IMG/VR virus record: IMGVR_UViG_3300047495_000038
Location: 1 to 41,686 of that record
Length of the DNA: 41,686 nt
Direction: 5' to 3' (one strand)
From: a virus
Shown here piece after piece: positions 31,861 through 41,494 of this stretch. Position 1 is the first letter of the stretch; each line of letters opens with the position of its first letter. The notes below the pieces were generated by a model. The model searched no databases and had not been told where the DNA came from. It worked only from the letters and a program-made list of their open reading frames with translations. Position numbers and translations under genes: made by a program.

Positions 31861-32883
31861 TTGCCACCCTTACTACCCAACGGCTTTGTCGGCCAGAAAT
31901 CCATCCTCCGCCAGCTCATCGTGGCTCCCAACGTCCAGACCACTTGGGGTATTCCCGTCGCTCAACCGTCGCTGACGGAAGCGCTTCGCTCTGACGTGAG
32001 CGGCTTCGTCAAGTTCGTGCAGAGCAAGGAGTCCACATACGGCATGGCAGGTGCAACCAACAGCTTCGCCAATGACAACTGGGTGACTGCCTGGAAGAGC
32101 TCGCTTGATATCAGCGGCTTCGTCAACGAGTGGCTCGCCGGCTGGCTGATCGCGCTCGCGCTCGGCAAAGAGGTCGTCGTCGGTGCGGCCGCGCCGTACA
32201 CCCACACCTTCAACTTCCTGGACAGCGGAACCATCGCACAGGCGACGACGCTGTACGCCAGGGACACCAAAGACGTTGCGTACCAGCTCGTCGACATGGG
32301 CATCAGTCAGCTCACCATCACGTCCTCCGCATCCGGAGCCCTGAAGTTCAAAGCGACCCTCATGGGCACCGGCCGCACCGTAGACGGCGTGCTGGCGAAC
32401 ATGCCCACGCCCGTCACCCGGCAGAACCTGTATGGACACGACACCCAGGTGTCGATCGGTCCAGCGGGTGGCGCTCTAACGAGCTTCTATCCGCGCGTGA
32501 AGTCCTGGGAGCTGACGATCGATGCCGGCATGGCGGAGGAGCGGCCGTCCGGCAGCGGCCTCTATGCCTCGCACCTGACTATCTCCATGCCGAAGGTGAA
32601 GTACAAGATGGTGATCTCCGCCAATGGCACGGATGACATCTACGGATGGAAGCGGAACAACACGCTGCTGCAGATGACCGCGAACACCACCAGCGGCGCG
32701 GCCTCGCTGAACGTCTCCATCCCCAACTTCACGCTCGATGAGAACTGCTCGCTGGGAGACTCCAGCGGATCTGCCGCCTGGACCATTGACCTGGGTGAAA
32801 CCGACATCCTGCAGATCGGGGCTACGCCGCTCATGACTGCCACCGTCATCAACGACTGCGCCAGCTACCTGACAGCGGCCTAA
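31861..32883 (+). CDS. Major tail tube protein
   Basis: 340 residues from a TTG start with a strong AGGAG before it. Multiple beta strands (DNWVTAWKSSLDISGFVNEW, TKDVAYQLVDMGISQLTI, SWELTIDAGMAEERP) and pattern ...YTHTFNFL match siphophage tail tube proteins. The order connector, terminator, tube, chaperones, tape measure agrees. Polymers of this protein form the tail tube. A Thr/Ser-rich C-terminal section (~260-340) may be an additional Ig-like surface domain. A terminator-like hairpin follows. Confidence 0.75.
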   Translation: MPPLLPNGFVGQKSILRQLIVAPNVQTTWGIPVAQPSLTEALRSDVSGFVKFVQSKESTYGMAGATNSFANDNWVTAWKSSLDISGFVNEWLAGWLIALALGKEVVVGAAAPYTHTFNFLDSGTIAQATTLYARDTKDVAYQLVDMGISQLTITSSASGALKFKATLMGTGRTVDGVLANMPTPVTRQNLYGHDTQVSIGPAGGALTSFYPRVKSWELTIDAGMAEERPSGSGLYASHLTISMPKVKYKMVISANGTDDIYGWKRNNTLLQMTANTTSGAASLNVSIPNFTLDENCSLGDSSGSAAWTIDLGETDILQIGATPLMTATVINDCASYLTAA

Positions 32884-32903
32884 CCGGCATCCCTTTTCTC
32901 CAA

Positions 32904-32939
32904 ACGGGGCGGCATGTTCCCAGCCCGCCCCGTACTTTT
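32904..32939 (+). terminator. Rho-independent terminator-like hairpin after the tail tube gene
   Basis: ACGGGGCGG (32904-32912) and CCGCCCCGT (32925-32933) form a perfect 9-bp stem with a 12-nt loop, followed by ACTTTTA. It is the best terminator candidate in the late region. Since tail genes downstream need expression, partial termination that lifts tube protein over later tail proteins is the likely effect. Confidence 0.65.
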
Positions 32940-32973
32940 ACAAGCTCAATTCCACTTCTGAAGGAGCTGACCC

Positions 32974-33750
32974 GTGTCTGAAAGCACCGAAAATCCGAAT
33001 GCTGTAACCGGTCTAGAACTCGCCGAAGGGCGCGTGATCGAGATGCTGTTTGCCGGACGGCCGTACCGCTGGACCTTCCGGCCGGTGACGCGCTCGGACT
33101 GGGAGAAGTTCTTCCAGGCCTTCGAATCCGAGACCGTCCAGATGGCCGGTGAGCAGATCGAGACGTTCGAGATCGAGACCGGCCTGGTGGAGCTCGCGCG
33201 GACCTGTGTGCAGTCCGTCGACGGTTACAAGCTGCCGGAGTCCGGCGACTTCCGGCCCATGCTGCCGCGCGGGCACCTGAAGGCGTTCGGCCTGGCGCTT
33301 CGGGATGTCACGGTCTCGAAGATCTCGAACAACGAGCCGATCGCGCTGACCGAGCTGCATGAGATCTCCATCGATTGCACCTGGTCACTCGGGCCGGACG
33401 GAAAGATGGTCCGGTGGAGCGAGCTGAAGCATCGCTTCAACGCACCCAGCCTGAAGCAGATGCGTGCCTTCAATCGCGCCAGCAACACCTTCCGCATCAT
33501 CGGCGACGATCGCGGCGGCCGCACGCGGTACCCGGCCAAGCAGCCGCTGATGATGGACTTCTACGACGAGCTGATCCACAGCGTGGACCTCAGCTATAGC
33601 TTCCATGGCGAGCCGCTGCAGGACCGCCAGGCCATCGTCCGGCACATGGATGCGGCGCACAAGGTGGCGGCCGTCCAGGGCTTTCTGAACGCGGGCGGTA
33701 GCGGCCGCATCGCCACGCCGGCTCGCACGGAGGAGGACGTCATTCAGTGA
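32974..33750 (+). CDS. Probable tail assembly chaperone
   Basis: 258 residues from a GTG with AAGGAG in front. EMLFAGRPYRWTFRPVTRSDWEKFFQAF and later RTRYPAKQPLMMDFYDELIHSV appear in a mixed alpha/beta chain. It lies between the tail tube and the tape measure, the place of lambda gpG. It overlaps a small downstream gene by GTGA, as in many G/GT-like pairs, but no slippery heptamer for a -1 frameshift was found in its 3' end. It probably keeps the tape measure soluble during assembly. Confidence 0.5.
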   Translation: MSESTENPNAVTGLELAEGRVIEMLFAGRPYRWTFRPVTRSDWEKFFQAFESETVQMAGEQIETFEIETGLVELARTCVQSVDGYKLPESGDFRPMLPRGHLKAFGLALRDVTVSKISNNEPIALTELHEISIDCTWSLGPDGKMVRWSELKHRFNAPSLKQMRAFNRASNTFRIIGDDRGGRTRYPAKQPLMMDFYDELIHSVDLSYSFHGEPLQDRQAIVRHMDAAHKVAAVQGFLNAGGSGRIATPARTEEDVIQ

Positions 33751-34133
33751 TCGACGTGCGCCGCGACTTTGCCGGTCTGAAGATCGCGGCGGCCGAGTTG
33801 TACATCGAGTCGTTCCTCCGGCCGGATCTCGAAGCTTCCCTGATTGGGTGCGATCCGGAGCGGGCCGTCGAGGCGGTCAGCAAGACAAACCCGCCCAGGA
33901 GCGTTTCGCAGGGCTACTACCTCTGGGTGATGTACCTGATGTGGCTGAAGTCAGTGATGGGTCTGCCAGGCCAGCAGATTGAGTTGTACGGCGATGAGGC
34001 GGAGGGTCTCCTGGTCCTGGCGGATGCGGAGAGAGCCTTCCGGAAAGAGCACCCGTCCTGTTACAAGTGCGGCGCTCTGAACATGAAGCACGCTGGGTCC
34101 TGCAGGGAGTGCGGGGCGGAGTTCAAGGAATAG
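33747..34133 (+). CDS. Tail chaperone-position protein with zinc ribbon
   Basis: 128 residues, GTG start in a GTGA overlap. A helical first part (AAELYIESFLRPDLEASLIG, YYLWVMYLMWLKSVMG) is followed by a C-terminal zinc ribbon CYKCGAL...CRECGAEF. The position corresponds to the gpT-like part of a tail chaperone pair, but the zinc ribbon is unusual there. Separate initiation, not frameshifting, seems to be used. Confidence 0.55.
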   Translation: MIDVRRDFAGLKIAAAELYIESFLRPDLEASLIGCDPERAVEAVSKTNPPRSVSQGYYLWVMYLMWLKSVMGLPGQQIELYGDEAEGLLVLADAERAFRKEHPSCYKCGALNMKHAGSCRECGAEFKE

Positions 34134-34136
34134 AGC

Positions 34137-37100
34137 ATGGCGGCGCAGGCGACAGTCAGTCTGGTGGTGGATGAGAGCGGAACGGTAGCGGGGCTAACGC
34201 GCTTTCAGCAGCGCGCCATGGCATCCTTCAAGGGGCCGCGGGCTGAGGCTCTCGCGCTGAACGAACAGATCGCCAGGCTCGCCGTGTCGATCGATGGACT
34301 TGCGGCGTCCGGGAAGAAAGCCGGTGACGCCCAGGCCGCGGGCCATGACAAGGCCAACGCTCACGCCCTCACCAATCTGGATACCGTGCGCCTGCTGCGC
34401 GATGACTTGGGTGTGCGAATCCCGCGTGCGATGGAGAAGCTGATCTCCCAGACGGCTGCCTTCCAGGCGATCGCCTCGACCGCCTTCAGCGCCTTCGCTC
34501 TCGTCGGTGTGTTGGAGCTGGTGGGTACGATCGGCGGGAAGATTGGCGACTGGGCTCATTACCTGATGGGCGACACGAAAGCGCTTCAGGACTTCCGCAA
34601 AGAACTCGTCGCGGCGAATGACGAGGCACGGGTAAATACTCCGAACAGTTTCGTCGCGATGAAAAGTCTTGCTGACTACAACAAGGAAATCGCGGATCTT
34701 GAGAGACGGCAGAAAGCAGTGCATACTCCATTCGTGAGCGCCATCGCAGAAACGCTCACGTCGCATACCGATATCCGGAGCGGCGAACAAGACGTTGAAA
34801 GGAACGCCTTCACTGGAGATGATGAAGCGATTCTGCAAAAGGACTACGCGGAGCGCAAACAGCTCCAGATGAACGACTCCCAACGTCGCAAACAGATCAA
34901 TGCCGACGATCTGAAGCAGCAACGAGAGATATCTGAGATCGGCCTCGAAAATATTCGGAAGGTAGAACAAGCACGGAAGAATGCTCATGCAGCGATCTTC
35001 GACAGGGTGCACGGAACCAACGACGTTACTCCGGATCTCGCACCTGACCAGGGGAAGCGAGAGGATGCGCTAATTGACCAGAAGGCTGCAGCGGAGCGGT
35101 TGGCTCTGGAAACGGAGACCCAGCGTGAGATCCGCCGCATGCGGGCGGAGACGGCGGCCATCGGGCTGAAGGGGGAGAAGGAGATCAATGCGCAGGGCGC
35201 GGCGGAGATTGCCGGCCTGTCCACCAAGGACGCGGCATACGGCGCGAAGAAGCTGGAAATCGAACGCCAGACCGCGGCAAAGATCGAAGCCCTTCGAAAG
35301 GATGCAGCGGACAAGACGCATGACATGAATGAGCAGGCCGTGCTGGCCGGGCTCACCGGAAATGCGCGCGTGCTCGAAGAGGAACGGCACAGCAACTACG
35401 AAACGAACCGCCTTGCGAGCGAGTCGCTGATCACCGAGGAGGACGCCCAGAACCGCCGAGCCGATGCTCACATCATCGCGGATGCGCAAATCCGCAAAAG
35501 CCTGGAGGACTACGCGAAGGCTGAGCGTCAGATGAGAGATAGCCTGGATGTATCCGGTTCGAAGGGGTACAACCACATCGGCGCGGAGAACACGCGCATG
35601 CAGGACGACGCTCTCGACCGCTACAAGAAGCAGGTCGACGGTATGGATGAGACCGATGAGCGGCGTACCCAGGCGTACGCAACCTACCAGGCTGATCTGA
35701 GGGCTATCGCAGCCAAGACAGAAAACGACATCAAGGACCTGCACCAACGGAACCTGGATGAGACGGCAAACCTGGAAGACCAGGCCGCGTCCGTCCGCTC
35801 CGGAGCACAGAAGGAGGGGCTCTTCGGTCTGTTCGCGCAAGAGCAGGATCAGACGCGCCGCATCACGGCCGAGTACGAAAAGCGTGAGCGTCACCTCCAG
35901 GAGTCGCTCAAGGACGGTGTGCTGAGCCACCAGGAAGCGGCCCAGCAGCAAGCCGCGCTGGACGATCTACGGAATGCCCAGATGGAAGAACAGCAGCGCG
36001 GTCTCCGGGACAAGCTGGCCAGCTCCATCGAGCAGGGCTTCAAGGACCCGTTCGGCTCAATCCAGAATGAGATGAAGCATGAGATGGCCACCATCATCGC
36101 GGACTGGATCATGCAGCTTTCCGTCTTCAAGCGGTTCTTCGGCAGCTCCATGAGCGGCACGCTGAGCGGCGGCCAAGGCGGAGGCCAGAGTCAGGCGCCG
36201 GGTGGCCTGCTGGGGGCGCTCATGCAGCGCCACGGCACTTCGCATGCGGCGCGGCAGGGCACCTCATCTGATGTCTCGCCAGCTTCGGAGCACGCGGCCG
36301 CGGTCTCCAGCGTGAGCTCGATCGGCGGCGTTACGGGTCCATCCGGCACGATCGAGCAGGCTCTGATCGCACCTGGTGTTAGCAGTACGAACACGGGCTC
36401 CGGTATCTCGACGTCTGACACGGTCGGCGTAGGCGGAGTGGTAGGCAGCTCAATGCTCTCGGGTGCATCCAGCATCGCCGACACCGGGCTTTCCTTGGCG
36501 CGGGCGATGCATGCGGCACGCGGCCTCCGCGCTGGCGGCGGCTCCGCCGCGGACGCGTTGAACAGCGGCGCAAACCAGACGCGGATCTCGAACTCGTATG
36601 CCACAGCGGATAACGGGGAGGATGGAGGCTTTGCCGGCTACCTCACCGGCGACTCAGACCCCACCACGTCAAATCCGTTCGGCTCCGATCTCAGCGGAAC
36701 ACAGGACGTGAACTCCGCGGCCGCAAGCCAGGTGCAGACGGCAAACCAAGATATAGCCGCCGCTGGTGTGGACAATGGTCTCTCTACAGGCATGACGGTA
36801 GCGGGCGCGGCGATGGGCGCGTACGGAGGTGCCAAGGGTGTTATCAGCTCCTTCGAGAGTGGAAAGGCAAGCGGCATCCTTACTGGCGCGGAGAGCGGAG
36901 CGGAACTCGGTGGCTCGATTGGCATGCTGGCAGGCCCGCTCGGGGCGGCGATCGGCGCGGGAGTCGGCGCGCTGGGCGGCGCGGCCGTGGGGCTGGTGGG
37001 TTGGGCAACTGGCGAGGGCGGCCGGATTGGTGGTGCGAAGTACTTCAAGGACACTATGCGGCCTGAGATGGAGCAGGTGGAAACGACGTACATGAGCGGC

Positions 37101-37664
37101 GGCGGGGGCGATGCCTTGAGCGCGATCTCGCAGCTCAACAGCACGTCCGCGCAGGGGTACCTGTACCTCGCCAAACAGTTCGGATACGACGCGGCTGCTT
37201 GGGTCAAAACGGCGTACATCGACAAGGAGCGCAACAAGGTCACCAGCGATATCAACCGTCTGGCACTCGGCGGCCGCGATTACACAGCCCGCTCGGCCGC
37301 CGAGTTTCATGACGGCGGTGTCATCACCGGATTCGGCGACTGGGGCACGAGCAGCAACGAAGGCATGATCCACGCTCTGCTGGATGAGACGGTGATGAAC
37401 CGGCAGGCAAGCGTCACGCACGGGCCGGTCCTCGGCGCGATGAATTCCGGTGCCAGCCCTGCGGAGATCGCTGGCATGTATCTCGAACGTTCCGCTGCAG
37501 CAGGCGGGGCGGCCGCCGCTACCCAGTATCACCAGCACGATCACACGCTGAATGCGATTGACGCCGCCTCCTTCGAGCAGTTCCTCAAGAGGCGCGGCGG
37601 CATGGACGCGATCGCGCGGGCGACGACGAAGCGCAACACACAGCAGGGGGGAGACTCGGACTGA
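34137..37664 (+). CDS. Tail tape measure protein
   Basis: 1175 residues, the longest late gene. Residues 1-150 include a hydrophobic segment FQAIASTAFSAFALVGVLELVG. Residues ~170-640 are charged coiled coil (Ala, Glu, Lys, Arg, Gln-rich). A Ser/Gly/Thr-rich region (~690-900) and a glycine-zipper-like membrane segment (~920-960, PLGAAIGAGVGALGGAAVG) follow. The C-terminus HTLNAIDAASFEQFLKRRGG...ATTKRN matches lambda-like tape measure ends. It fixes tail length and may insert into the host membrane during DNA entry. A length of ~1.2 kb residues would predict a long tail. Confidence 0.85.
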   Translation: MAAQATVSLVVDESGTVAGLTRFQQRAMASFKGPRAEALALNEQIARLAVSIDGLAASGKKAGDAQAAGHDKANAHALTNLDTVRLLRDDLGVRIPRAMEKLISQTAAFQAIASTAFSAFALVGVLELVGTIGGKIGDWAHYLMGDTKALQDFRKELVAANDEARVNTPNSFVAMKSLADYNKEIADLERRQKAVHTPFVSAIAETLTSHTDIRSGEQDVERNAFTGDDEAILQKDYAERKQLQMNDSQRRKQINADDLKQQREISEIGLENIRKVEQARKNAHAAIFDRVHGTNDVTPDLAPDQGKREDALIDQKAAAERLALETETQREIRRMRAETAAIGLKGEKEINAQGAAEIAGLSTKDAAYGAKKLEIERQTAAKIEALRKDAADKTHDMNEQAVLAGLTGNARVLEEERHSNYETNRLASESLITEEDAQNRRADAHIIADAQIRKSLEDYAKAERQMRDSLDVSGSKGYNHIGAENTRMQDDALDRYKKQVDGMDETDERRTQAYATYQADLRAIAAKTENDIKDLHQRNLDETANLEDQAASVRSGAQKEGLFGLFAQEQDQTRRITAEYEKRERHLQESLKDGVLSHQEAAQQQAALDDLRNAQMEEQQRGLRDKLASSIEQGFKDPFGSIQNEMKHEMATIIADWIMQLSVFKRFFGSSMSGTLSGGQGGGQSQAPGGLLGALMQRHGTSHAARQGTSSDVSPASEHAAAVSSVSSIGGVTGPSGTIEQALIAPGVSSTNTGSGISTSDTVGVGGVVGSSMLSGASSIADTGLSLARAMHAARGLRAGGGSAADALNSGANQTRISNSYATADNGEDGGFAGYLTGDSDPTTSNPFGSDLSGTQDVNSAAASQVQTANQDIAAAGVDNGLSTGMTVAGAAMGAYGGAKGVISSFESGKASGILTGAESGAELGGSIGMLAGPLGAAIGAGVGALGGAAVGLVGWATGEGGRIGGAKYFKDTMRPEMEQVETTYMSGGGGDALSAISQLNSTSAQGYLYLAKQFGYDAAAWVKTAYIDKERNKVTSDINRLALGGRDYTARSAAEFHDGGVITGFGDWGTSSNEGMIHALLDETVMNRQASVTHGPVLGAMNSGASPAEIAGMYLERSAAAGGAAAATQYHQHDHTLNAIDAASFEQFLKRRGGMDAIARATTKRNTQQGGDSD

Positions 37665-38557
37665 TGGCAGAGACCGACATCCTCAACCCGGTGCAGGGGT
37701 ACTGGCCCGAGCTGGGCGGCAACCCAACCTGGGACTATGACTACAACCGAAAGAAGGGGAACAATGCCCAGCGCAAGATGCCGCGCCTTGGCCCCTGGAT
37801 CTCGCGCGACATCGCGAATGCGGGGCACAGCTTTACCTGGAACTGGAACAATCGTCCGCTCGCCGTCATTCAGCGGCTGGAGCGTTTTTATGATGACTTC
37901 AAAAACGGCTACTTCACCCTGATCGATTGGGATAACGGCGGTCGGCACTACGTCGGTTGCTTCACGGAACCCCCGAACGTCAAGCAGCTCGGCCACCTAA
38001 TGTTTTCCGTCCAGGGTCTCTCCTTCCAGGAGCGGCCGAGGTCGCGCATGCTGAAGTACCCGAATGACTTCACGGTCTCCGGCCATCCGCTCAACGTGGT
38101 TGATGATGACCTAAATCCTCGCGTTGCGCTGATGGAGGGAGCCTGGGTGCTTCAGGCTTCGCCGCTTGCGGGCGCGGGTGCCTCCGCCAACGATCCGAAG
38201 ACCTTCGAAGCCTTCAATGCTGAACCCGCTGTGGGGGACTGGGCGCAGACTCAATACACGGGATGGGGCTTCCAAATGAACCTGCGCCTGGCGAACACAC
38301 TGGGCACGGTGAACATCTTCCTGGACGGAGTTGAGATCGTAACCAACCTCGATCTCTCGAACGGGACGTCTGCGTTTGTGAACGCGGGAGCGGGATTGCA
38401 GGTCAACCCGCCCGCGCTACCCACGCTGCCTCGGACTGTGACGGTAATTGCGGTCAATGTGCAGCTCGACCAGCACCGAGTGAAGATTGTGGCCTCAACC
38501 CCGAGCGCAAGCGGGGGCACCTCAGTGGTGTATCCGGCGCTGGAGTACATCTACTGA
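37664..38557 (+). CDS. Distal tail/minor tail protein
   Basis: 297 residues, starting in the tape measure stop (TGATG). The N-terminus (TWDYDYNRKKGNNAQRKMPR, GHSFTWNWNNRPLAVIQRLE, FYDDFKNGYFTLIDWDNGGRHYVG) has the layout of DUF2460-like distal tail proteins. The C-terminus (~165-297) is a second beta-sandwich. It follows the tape measure and would form the ring at the tube end. Confidence 0.6.
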   Translation: MAETDILNPVQGYWPELGGNPTWDYDYNRKKGNNAQRKMPRLGPWISRDIANAGHSFTWNWNNRPLAVIQRLERFYDDFKNGYFTLIDWDNGGRHYVGCFTEPPNVKQLGHLMFSVQGLSFQERPRSRMLKYPNDFTVSGHPLNVVDDDLNPRVALMEGAWVLQASPLAGAGASANDPKTFEAFNAEPAVGDWAQTQYTGWGFQMNLRLANTLGTVNIFLDGVEIVTNLDLSNGTSAFVNAGAGLQVNPPALPTLPRTVTVIAVNVQLDQHRVKIVASTPSASGGTSVVYPALEYIY

Positions 38558-39234
38558 TGTCGAACAGTCTTCCAGTTTCGATCAAACAGCCGATGGCCGC
38601 GAGCGGCGGTCCTGAGCCCGTCTCGTTGATGGAGCTTCTGACAATCGCTGGAGCCTTGTATACCTGGTCCGATACGAAGCTCACCGCACCGTCGATCCTG
38701 GACGGCTTGGCACCAGCAAACTTCGTGCCTTGGATCGTAAAGGAGCCGGTCTTTGTTCAGTACAAGAGCATCCAGACCGCGACCTTCACCATCTCGATCC
38801 AGAACCTCAGCGGCGACACCATCCGCCGCGACACCGCGCAGATCTTCAACAAGCAGGAGCTAAACGCCGCGCTGGTCTACTTCCGCATCTGGCGGCTCGA
38901 TGCCGAGCGCTCGATCTTCGATTTTCAAGGCAACGTCGACGACGTCGAGATCGAGGCTGACGGCAATTCGATGGACATCACCGGCGAGGGCAGCTTCTCC
39001 TGGTCGAAGATCCAGGCACCCAGCGTGCAAATCGGCCCAAGCTGCGGAAACACCTTCGGCAGCGTGGAATGCGGGTCGACCGCCGCAGTGCCCTGCAACA
39101 ACAGTTATGGAACCTGCTCCTCGATCGAACGTTTCAAAGGTGTGGTCACTGAGTGGGCCGGTGCTTCGAGCAACGTTTCGCAGTACTCCCAGCCTGCGCC
39201 GCTCCGCTTGTACAACCCCAAGGTGGCGAACTAA
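38557..39234 (+). CDS. Tail tip protein (DUF2163/gpL-like) with four cysteines
   Basis: 225 residues. ALYTWSDTKLTAPSILDGLAP, FTISIQNLSGDTIRRDTAQI and a C-terminal set of cysteines at 163, 172, 180 and 187 (CGNTFGSVECG, PCNNSYGTC) match the DUF2163/BR0599 and lambda gpL pattern. In lambda gpL four such cysteines hold an iron-sulphur cluster. It should connect the distal tail ring to the hub. It starts in the stop of the preceding gene. Confidence 0.7.
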   Translation: MSNSLPVSIKQPMAASGGPEPVSLMELLTIAGALYTWSDTKLTAPSILDGLAPANFVPWIVKEPVFVQYKSIQTATFTISIQNLSGDTIRRDTAQIFNKQELNAALVYFRIWRLDAERSIFDFQGNVDDVEIEADGNSMDITGEGSFSWSKIQAPSVQIGPSCGNTFGSVECGSTAAVPCNNSYGTCSSIERFKGVVTEWAGASSNVSQYSQPAPLRLYNPKVAN

Positions 39235-41486
39235 TGTCGCTCAATCCAGCCTTCGATCAACAGACCTCGCGCCCGCTGCCCTTTATGCTCGGCTGGGTAT
39301 ACGGCCAGGGTGATCAGATACTGACCAACGTCGACGCGGAGGGCGAGACGGTCCAGTTCTACATCCTGGGATCGGGCGAGTGGTGGGGGAACTGGGCACT
39401 TTCCCTCGGCTCTGGGACGCGCTACTTCGGCAACAGCGGCCAGCTTGTGGGAGGAATACCAGCTGTCAGGCAGATCGCGAAGATCCACACAGTCAGCAAC
39501 AATCCGATCTTCTACTACTATCATTTCCATAGCGGCGCATTCGGCACCAAGGGTTTGCCGAACAACCTCATTTCGCTTGGACCGGACCAAGGCACAGACT
39601 TCTTCCAGCAGTCGCTTCCCTCTGTGACGCCGGCACTCACCTACAGCGGCATGGCCTACTACGTGGTTCGGGCGACCATCGGCGGCATTGTGGGCGATGT
39701 TCCGGACCTCACACCCCTGGGCGTCTGGATGGCGACGCGCTGCCGGATCTTCGATGCGAACGGCAACGTCACCGGATACGCCTTCACCGTTAACCCCACT
39801 TGGCAAATGATCGAGACACTGCTGCGATTCCAGATCAAGCCACAGCAGCCAGGGCTGGCTGGACTCAGCGCGGCGGAGAAGGCTTGCTTCGACTGGCCGG
39901 CGATGGTGGCGCATGCTCAACGCAACGCGACAATCCTGCCGAACGGCAAGCCGCGGTTCAGTGGAAGCTGGTGCTTCGCGGCAGATACCACCGTCGCGCA
40001 GATGATGGAGATGCAGCTCCGCAACTGCCTCAGCTTCCGTCGCGTGCGAGGTGGCAAGCTGAGCTTTGTGGGGGAAGAGCAGCGGGCCAGCGTGTTCACG
40101 TTCTCGCAGAGGAATATGTTCCCCGGTTCGCTGAAGCTGAACAAGAAGGACCTCAGCAATGCGCCGAACATCTACGTGCCGCAATATCGCGACCTGGAGA
40201 TCCCGGCCGTTTGCGCAGTGGCGTCCGCCATCACGACTCCGCCCACCAGCAACACGGCCACCGTGACCACGTTCACAACGATCGGTCAGCAGCCCTTCTT
40301 CTCAAACGACTACATGACCTATGGCGGCGGCAGTAACGATGTCCAGTTCGCGGGAGAATACCAGGTCGGGCTCTACACGGCGACTCCAGGTGGAAGCAAC
40401 ACAGCCGTGACCATCGCGCCGCCAATCCCGAATCAGTTCGTCGCGCGAGGTGGTCCAGGCGGCCCTTCGGACGGTGCGCTTCAGGCAACCGGCGGGTACG
40501 TCGGCACTCAGCAATCTCGATTCTCTAAGCGCGCGCCGAATGTTGTGCAGCATCGCGCCCATCAGAGGGCAGTTGGTCAGGTGGCTCCCGGTATCCCGCC
40601 GATCCCCAAGTCGATCAGCGTGAGCTACGACATGGGGAACAACACCTTCGATCAGACCAACCGCGTCATGAAGACCCTTATGGCGCGAGATCTCGGCACG
40701 GACGGACCGAACTGGATTGCTCCGCTGAAGGGCACCATCTCCGGATTCCTCGAAGCCGTTGACGTGAGCGGCAGCGCGCTCATCGAGGTCGAGCCGGGAG
40801 ATGTCATCACGCTGGACGATACGGCCGCTCCAGACTTTCCGGGGCTTTACGAGGTCGTCGATCCGCTGACGACCTATGCGCCTTCCGCTCAGGACGGGTC
40901 TGCCTCGAAGCGCGATCTCACCATTCAAACCTACAACCCCGATGCCTTCACCGACGTGAGCGACGATCCAGGCCTGAGCTTCCAGAGTGTTCCGAACAAC
41001 TATCTACCGATGGACGATATCCTGCCGGCGACGCCCGCATGGTGGCTTGTCCAGGCCACACCCCAGGCTAGCTTCGATAGCAGTTCCACGGGATCCATCA
41101 TCGTTCCGGACGTGACGATCTGGTGGCAGGGCGACACCCTGGCAACCGTCTATCCGTTGATCGAAGAGACCGGCGTGCCCATCGGCCAGAAGGTCACGCT
41201 ATACCTCGTCGTAACGGATAAGGCCACGACACCCACGCTCCGTCTGGACACCACCAACGCTGAGCCGCCCCAGCCGCTTCCTGCCGGCAACGTCATCCTG
41301 TTTTATGGGACCTTCACCAACGTCCAGGCGTTCAACGGTCCTACGGTCAACAGCAGCGCTATCCCGGCCGGCTCGTCGCAGGAGCTGCCGGTCGCGGCCG
41401 GTGCCTCCCAGGGCATGGTTTTCACCCCGTCCAACACCTACCTGGACACCTCAAACGCGACCGGAACGACCCTGAGCACCTCATGA
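39234..41486 (+). CDS. Tail hub/tip (J-like) protein
   Basis: 750 residues from the ATG at 39234, inside the preceding stop; the reading from 39153 is too long. It begins RPLPFMLGWVYGQGDQILT and contains beta-rich hub domains (YYVVRATIGGIVGDVPD, LEIPAVCAV..., PKSISVSYDMGNNTFDQTN, ISGFLEAVDVSGSALIEVEPGD) and a C-terminal sandwich (~580-750). It is the last rightward gene and probably the cell-contacting tail tip. No fibre with a receptor-binding end follows it, which is why the leftward esterase at 518-4024 is of interest. Confidence 0.65.
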   Translation: MSLNPAFDQQTSRPLPFMLGWVYGQGDQILTNVDAEGETVQFYILGSGEWWGNWALSLGSGTRYFGNSGQLVGGIPAVRQIAKIHTVSNNPIFYYYHFHSGAFGTKGLPNNLISLGPDQGTDFFQQSLPSVTPALTYSGMAYYVVRATIGGIVGDVPDLTPLGVWMATRCRIFDANGNVTGYAFTVNPTWQMIETLLRFQIKPQQPGLAGLSAAEKACFDWPAMVAHAQRNATILPNGKPRFSGSWCFAADTTVAQMMEMQLRNCLSFRRVRGGKLSFVGEEQRASVFTFSQRNMFPGSLKLNKKDLSNAPNIYVPQYRDLEIPAVCAVASAITTPPTSNTATVTTFTTIGQQPFFSNDYMTYGGGSNDVQFAGEYQVGLYTATPGGSNTAVTIAPPIPNQFVARGGPGGPSDGALQATGGYVGTQQSRFSKRAPNVVQHRAHQRAVGQVAPGIPPIPKSISVSYDMGNNTFDQTNRVMKTLMARDLGTDGPNWIAPLKGTISGFLEAVDVSGSALIEVEPGDVITLDDTAAPDFPGLYEVVDPLTTYAPSAQDGSASKRDLTIQTYNPDAFTDVSDDPGLSFQSVPNNYLPMDDILPATPAWWLVQATPQASFDSSSTGSIIVPDVTIWWQGDTLATVYPLIEETGVPIGQKVTLYLVVTDKATTPTLRLDTTNAEPPQPLPAGNVILFYGTFTNVQAFNGPTVNSSAIPAGSSQELPVAAGASQGMVFTPSNTYLDTSNATGTTLSTS

Positions 41487-41494
41487 GGACAATA

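Noticed and set aside
32974-34133. Programmed -1 frameshift between the two chaperone-position genes
   Set aside because: No XXXYYYZ slippery heptamer was found near the 3' end of the first gene, and the second has its own GTG start in a GTGA overlap.
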